17,043 nt of DNA from Firmicutes bacterium UBA5389 (GTDB lineage: Bacteria > Bacillota > DTU025). The notes beneath the pieces are model-generated. The model was not told the DNA's origin. It did not search any database and saw nothing but the letters and a program-made list of their open reading frames with translations. The stretch lies in NCBI GenBank assembly GCA_002409965.1, contig DHON01000120.1, forward strand, positions 1-17,043, written 5' to 3'. Positions 13,283-17,043 of this stretch are shown here, piece by piece (position 1 is the first letter of the stretch; each line of letters starts with the position of its first letter). Made by a program: the position numbers and the translations under genes.

Positions 13283-14620
13283 CTATTGACTCAGAGGCCC
13301 GACATTGCCGCTGTCCAGCATGAAGACTCTGAAACCCAGATCGAGCCCGGCGGCCTCTTGTCCCTGCTCCGACTGAATCTTCTTGGCCACCCGCCGGATG
13401 CGCTCCTTTCCAATTTCGGCGATGGTCGGGCGCAGGCCGTGCGCCTGGCAGAATTCAAAGGCCGGCCTGCTTTGGGCTTCGTCACGATTCAGAGGCTGAG
13501 GCAGTTGAACCAGTACGTAGCGGCGATTACAGCCATCCTCCCCGTTCTGAAGCAAAACACCATGTGCAGTGCTCCCGGAGCCCGCGAAGAAATCCATGAC
13601 AATGTCGTCGTCGGTCGTCACAGCGCGAACAAGATACTTCATCAGGCCGCTGGGCTTGGGGTAGCTCATGACATCCGCCCCGAAGAGATCGCGGATCTCT
13701 TGCGTTGCGTCCTCGTTAGTCGGAACGCCATTAGTCCGGTATGAGAGAAGGTTCGACGTCTTCTTCACCTCGCCGCGGCGGTTGACGTAGTTCGGCCTGA
13801 ACGGGACCTTGCTGATGACAATCTCGGCGCCCTGCTCCACGAACTCGTCCAGTTTCCGCTGCGAGTATCGCCACTCACCCCTCAGGCGGAAGGCACCGGC
13901 GTTTCGCCCATTCACGATTTCGGCATCGTCCAGCAGCTCTGTTCTGATGTTGCCCTCTGACATGTCCTGGGCCACTACAACCTGATCACCGCAGTTAAAC
14001 CGGACAACGCCAGCCGGGAACGTGAGGGTCTGAATGCCGTTGCCGGCATTGTTGAATGGGTACTTCTTGCCATCCTTGACCGAACCCGCGGCGAACGGAG
14101 GCGATTTGGCCCGGTTCTTGGCGAAACACACTATGTACTCGGTCACACTGCCCATGTTGACGTTGAGAAACGATGGTTTCTTCTTCTTCTCCCATATGAA
14201 CACGCCGCAGAAGCTCTCCTCGCCATACACTTCGTCGCAGAGCTTGCGCAGATTGGCGAATTCGTGGTCGTCAATGGAGATAAAGATGACCCCATCGTCG
14301 CGCAAGAGATTCCTCGCCAACTTCAACCGCGGGTACATCATGTTGAGCCAGTCGGCATGGGCGATATCGTCAGGATACACAAATTCATTGCCGGTGTTGT
14401 AGGGCGGGTCGATGTATATCATCTTTACCCTCTTGTGATAGGGTTTCTGGAGCAGCTTGAGGACTTCGAGGTTGTCTCCTTCGATAAAGAGGTTCTGTGT
14501 TGCGTCCCAGTCGACCGACTGATCCGGGCAGGGCCTGAGCGTGCCGATGGCCGGCGCCTGCGCCGCAAGGCATGCCCGGTCCTTGCCGTGCCATGTGAAG
14601 CTGTATTCGAGCATACACAT
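13283..14620 (-). CDS. Site-specific DNA methyltransferase, beta class (second of a tandem pair)
   Basis: 445-residue DNA methyltransferase of the type III Mod-like (beta) class. Catalytic motif IV, DPPYNTG, sits at residues ~71-77, and the SAM-binding motif I, DFFAGSGST, comes late, near 341. This order defines the beta class, and DPPY usually means N6-adenine methylation. Between them (~130-330) is the target recognition region (KKKKPSFLN, NCGDQVVVAQDM, YVNRRGEVKK), which differs from that of the partner gene. ATG at 14620 is chosen for GGAGGG 8 nt upstream, located inside the end of the preceding gene; the TGA of that gene and this ATG are one base apart (TGACATG), which suggests translational coupling. 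No restriction gene follows; the next gene is the c-di-GMP protein. Confidence 0.92.
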   Translation of the reverse strand: MCMLEYSFTWHGKDRACLAAQAPAIGTLRPCPDQSVDWDATQNLFIEGDNLEVLKLLQKPYHKRVKMIYIDPPYNTGNEFVYPDDIAHADWLNMMYPRLKLARNLLRDDGVIFISIDDHEFANLRKLCDEVYGEESFCGVFIWEKKKKPSFLNVNMGSVTEYIVCFAKNRAKSPPFAAGSVKDGKKYPFNNAGNGIQTLTFPAGVVRFNCGDQVVVAQDMSEGNIRTELLDDAEIVNGRNAGAFRLRGEWRYSQRKLDEFVEQGAEIVISKVPFRPNYVNRRGEVKKTSNLLSYRTNGVPTNEDATQEIRDLFGADVMSYPKPSGLMKYLVRAVTTDDDIVMDFFAGSGSTAHGVLLQNGEDGCNRRYVLVQLPQPLNRDEAQSRPAFEFCQAHGLRPTIAEIGKERIRRVAKKIQSEQGQEAAGLDLGFRVFMLDSGNVGPLSQ

Positions 14621-14621
14621 G

Positions 14622-16064
14622 TCAGTCGCCCTCCATAGCACAATCCGTTGCGTCAAGCTTGAAGACCTTGAAGCCCCCGTCCTGGTCGCCAAGGCCTGCC
14701 ATCACCCGGCGCACGCGCTCCCGGCAGATGTCCGCAATCGTCGGGTAGCCGCTCTGAGCTGCCACTGAATCCTCCGGGCACGGCTCAGGCAGCTGAACCA
14801 GGATGAACTGGCGGTTCCCCCCGTCTTCCGCGTTCTGCTCCAGAACCGCCTGCGCCAGCGTCCCCGAACCGGCAAAGAAGTCCATGTAGACGCCTTCGTC
14901 GCCGCCAAGCCAGTGCATCAACCGGCGCATCAACTCGGGAGGTTTGGCAAACTCGAAGAAGTCGTCCAGCCCAAGGCGCTTGAGTGCGGCCGTGCCCAGG
15001 TCGTTGGTGACATCGTCCAGGTAGTCGCGGGGGCGAGTCCCGTCCTTCAGTCTATCCTCAAGATAGTATTTAGTATAGACATTCCATTTTGAAAGCGACC
15101 CGTCCGGCGTCAAAAGAGGGCTTCGGGCCGACTCTTTGAAGACGAGCAGATGTCTTTTCTCCAGATAGGACTGGCGGCTCCATCGCCAGACTCTATCGCG
15201 CCGACTCGCCGGCCTGACCTGGGCAGCATCGGCGACTTCCTCGGGGAAGACCTCGCCGGGAGGGATCACAAAGGAGCCGTCGGGGCACTCGATCCAGTAT
15301 CGCTGATTGGGCCGCGGGTCAAGGGCGGCCTGGTAGAGGCCGACTGTGGCGTAGTGGCCGCGCTCATCTTCCTGGGCGAAACGCGCTGCGTACGATGGGC
15401 GGACCACGTCCATGAACGGTGCGACGCATTCCGCCCGGCGCGCGTACACCAGCACGTAATCCTTGGACGGAGCGAAATGCGTGCCCTTGTTTGACGTCCT
15501 CTTGGCAACCCGCGCCACGCAACCGAGGCAATTGCCCTCCCCAAACAGCTCATTGCAGATGAGCCGCAGGTTGGCAAGCTCTTGATCGCCGATGGAGATA
15601 AAGATGACCCCGCCATCGCGAAGCAGACTGCGCCCCAGTTTGAGACGCGGATACATCATGTTCAGCCAATCCGTATGGTACCGTCCGGAAGTCTCCACAT
15701 TCATCATCGGCCTGCGTCCTGACTGGTCCGCCCGGTCCGCCTGGCAGGTCAGTCGAAGGTAGTCGGCAACGCTGTATCGGAAGTCGTCCGGATATATGAA
15801 GTCCTTCCCCGTGTTGTACGGGGGATCGATGTAGATCATCCTGACCTTCCTGCGATATGACTCCTGCAGCAACTTGAGCGCTTCCAGGTTGTCGCCTTCA
15901 ATCAGGAGGTTCCGCGTCGTATCCCAGTTGACCGATTTCTCCGGGCACGGAACGAGCGTGCTTCGCGCCGGGGTATGAGCAGCGCGGCGTGCGCGGCTCT
16001 TGCCGTTCCACGTGAGCCCGTAGCGCATCGGCGAGCCATTGGTCGCGCCGTTAAGTCCGTTCAT
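14622..16064 (-). CDS. Site-specific DNA methyltransferase, beta class (first of a tandem pair)
   Basis: 480-residue paralogue of the next gene. The two share the opening layout (WNGKSRARR / WHGKDRACL, then IEGDNLEALKLLQ). Motif IV DPPYNTG is at ~80-86 and motif I DFFAGSGT near 396, the beta-class order. An insertion after DFRYSVADYL (~95-130) and a distinct recognition region (~190-370; PNQRYWIECPDGSFVIPPGE, LSKWNVYTKYYLEDRLKDG) suggest a different target sequence. ATG at 16064 is chosen because AAGGG lies ~8 nt upstream; a GTG three codons earlier abuts that site. No Res or other endonuclease gene is present: the upstream neighbour is a divergent transporter gene. The pair could be an orphan methylation system or the remains of a restriction-modification locus. 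Confidence 0.92.
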   Translation of the reverse strand: MNGLNGATNGSPMRYGLTWNGKSRARRAAHTPARSTLVPCPEKSVNWDTTRNLLIEGDNLEALKLLQESYRRKVRMIYIDPPYNTGKDFIYPDDFRYSVADYLRLTCQADRADQSGRRPMMNVETSGRYHTDWLNMMYPRLKLGRSLLRDGGVIFISIGDQELANLRLICNELFGEGNCLGCVARVAKRTSNKGTHFAPSKDYVLVYARRAECVAPFMDVVRPSYAARFAQEDERGHYATVGLYQAALDPRPNQRYWIECPDGSFVIPPGEVFPEEVADAAQVRPASRRDRVWRWSRQSYLEKRHLLVFKESARSPLLTPDGSLSKWNVYTKYYLEDRLKDGTRPRDYLDDVTNDLGTAALKRLGLDDFFEFAKPPELMRRLMHWLGGDEGVYMDFFAGSGTLAQAVLEQNAEDGGNRQFILVQLPEPCPEDSVAAQSGYPTIADICRERVRRVMAGLGDQDGGFKVFKLDATDCAMEGD

Positions 16065-16165
16065 GCCGATCACCCTTCTATGCTAGCTTGTGTGGTATTC
16101 TGCCTCGCCGGCGCGAAGCCCTGCATTTGGGCCCGGATCCCCTGTAAACCCATTTGCTATGCCCC

Positions 16166-16194
16166 GTGCAGGAGAACCCAGGCTAACTTAGAAT
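16166..16194 (+). promoter_or_regulatory. Weak promoter candidate for the ABC permease
   Basis: TAGAAT (16189-16194) is a good -10 hexamer, but the -35 at 17-bp spacing (GTGCAG) is poor. A second candidate, CTGTCT (16211-16216) with TACACT (16234-16239) at 17 bp, is equally weak. One of them probably serves the permease, given the divergent layout. No clear promoter is seen for the methyltransferases in the same gap. Confidence 0.25.
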
Positions 16195-16274
16195 ACTCTA
16201 TCTGCCGGCGCTGTCTCTTTTGCCATCAGAACCTACACTAGAACCGCCAAGTGTCATTCAAAGGAGCAGATCGT

Positions 16275-17043
16275 ATGAAGAAACACACGGGCGCGTCCGA
16301 CTCTCTGCTGCAAATTGGCGTGCTGGTGGGGGCTCTAGTTCTGGCGCTCTTAGTCGGAGCGGGGCTGATCTTGCTAGCCCGCGCAGATCCCGTTACCGCG
16401 TACAAGGCGATGTTCACCGGCCCGGTCAGCGGCAGGTACGGCATCACCGAAAGCCTGGTTAAGGCCACCCCGCTTCTGCTGATAGGCCTTGGAATCATCA
16501 TCTCATTTCGAAGCGGGATCCTCAACATCGGGGGCGAAGGGCAGATGATCGCGGGGTCGCTTGCCGGCGCGGCTGTGGCCCTCGCGCTTCCGAACTGGCC
16601 TGCCGCGGCGCTGTTGCCGCTGACCATGGTCGTGGGCGTCTTGGCCGGGGCAGTGTGGGGCGGCATCGCAGGGTGGCTCAAAGCCCGGCTCTCGGTGAAC
16701 GAGATCCTCAGCACCGTCATGCTCAACCAGATCGCCTTTCAGCTCAATCTCTACTTGATACGAGGGCCGATGATCGACCCGCAGGAGGTGGCCTACGGAA
16801 CCGGGTGTCCCCAGACTGCTCTGCTGCCCAGATCGATCTGGCTTCCCCGGATCATCCGCGGTACGCGGTTCCACTGGGGACTAGTCATCGCCGTCGCGTT
16901 CGCAGTCCTGGTCTACATCTTCCTCTGGCGTACCATAATCGGATACCGCATGCGGGCCTCCGGCGCCGGCCCACAGGCTGCAAGGGCAGCCGGTATCCAG
17001 GTTGAAAACTACCAGATAATCGCCATGGCCTTCGCGGGAGGCT
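16275..17043 (+). CDS. ABC transporter permease, nucleoside/simple-sugar type (3' end beyond window)
   Basis: 256 codons of an integral membrane permease of the BPD_transp_2 / COG4603 family (NupP/YufP-like), which pairs with a BMP-type lipoprotein, a fused double ATPase and a second permease to import nucleosides or sugars. Visible: N-terminal membrane helix from ~13, then SLVKATPLLLIGLGI, the family signature NIGGEGQMIAGSLAG (~80-94), NEILSTVMLNQIA (~143-155), and the cytoplasmic RASGAGPQAARAAGI near the right edge. ATG at 16275 is chosen for AAGGAG 8 nt upstream. It is divergent from the methyltransferases with a 210-bp gap. No ATPase or binding protein gene precedes it, so those would have to lie to the right or elsewhere. 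The substrate is inferred from family only. Confidence 0.9.
   Translation, partial: MKKHTGASDSLLQIGVLVGALVLALLVGAGLILLARADPVTAYKAMFTGPVSGRYGITESLVKATPLLLIGLGIIISFRSGILNIGGEGQMIAGSLAGAAVALALPNWPAAALLPLTMVVGVLAGAVWGGIAGWLKARLSVNEILSTVMLNQIAFQLNLYLIRGPMIDPQEVAYGTGCPQTALLPRSIWLPRIIRGTRFHWGLVIAVAFAVLVYIFLWRTIIGYRMRASGAGPQAARAAGIQVENYQIIAMAFAGG

Overview
This is a gene-dense bacterial window of high GC content. It shows strong Shine-Dalgarno sequences (GGAGG, GGGAG, AAGGAG), many GTG starts and sigma-A-like promoters. Together with a three-gene transhydrogenase, a MASE3/GGDEF/HD-GYP protein and a stand-alone LOR/SDH-type ornithine cyclodeaminase, this suggests a high-GC anaerobic or thermophilic member of the Bacillota (Firmicutes). 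That placement is inferred from gene content and signals only. I see no rRNA, tRNA, CRISPR array or insertion sequence.

Left part (1-4112, minus strand): an NAD(P) cluster transcribed leftwards, pncA (nicotinamidase) - pntA1 - pntA2 - pntB. PncA feeds NAD salvage. The Pnt proteins form the membrane proton-translocating transhydrogenase, which exchanges hydride between NAD(H) and NADP(H). The striking feature is pntB: its C-terminal NADP(H)-binding domain III is present twice in tandem, in frame, with a repeat period of 552 bp (184 codons). The second copy runs off the left edge.

Middle part (4113-8757): a 330-bp gap with a possible decayed gene fragment and a terminator-like inverted repeat; then a LOR/SDH-domain ornithine cyclodeaminase-like gene (minus). 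Divergent from it is mnmA (tRNA 2-thiouridylase, plus) with a recognisable promoter. mnmA converges on a radical SAM gene (minus), with a strong hairpin between the two. The radical SAM gene has a clear TTGAAA-17-TAGAAT promoter.

Right-centre (8758-13116, minus): a large membrane-bound c-di-GMP signalling protein (MASE3-PAS-PAS-GGDEF-HD-GYP), then an MFS transporter, then a small Gly/Tyr/Pro-rich protein of unknown function, ending at a hairpin.

Right part (13283-17043): two tandem, translationally coupled beta-class DNA methyltransferases (minus) with no restriction gene on either side. A divergent ABC transporter permease of the nucleoside/simple-sugar type (plus) is cut by the right edge.

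The most noteworthy observation is the double-domain-III PntB, together with replacement of the canonical NADP 2'-phosphate-binding Lys-Arg in the complete copy. Second in interest are the orphan tandem methyltransferases and the unassigned radical SAM enzyme.
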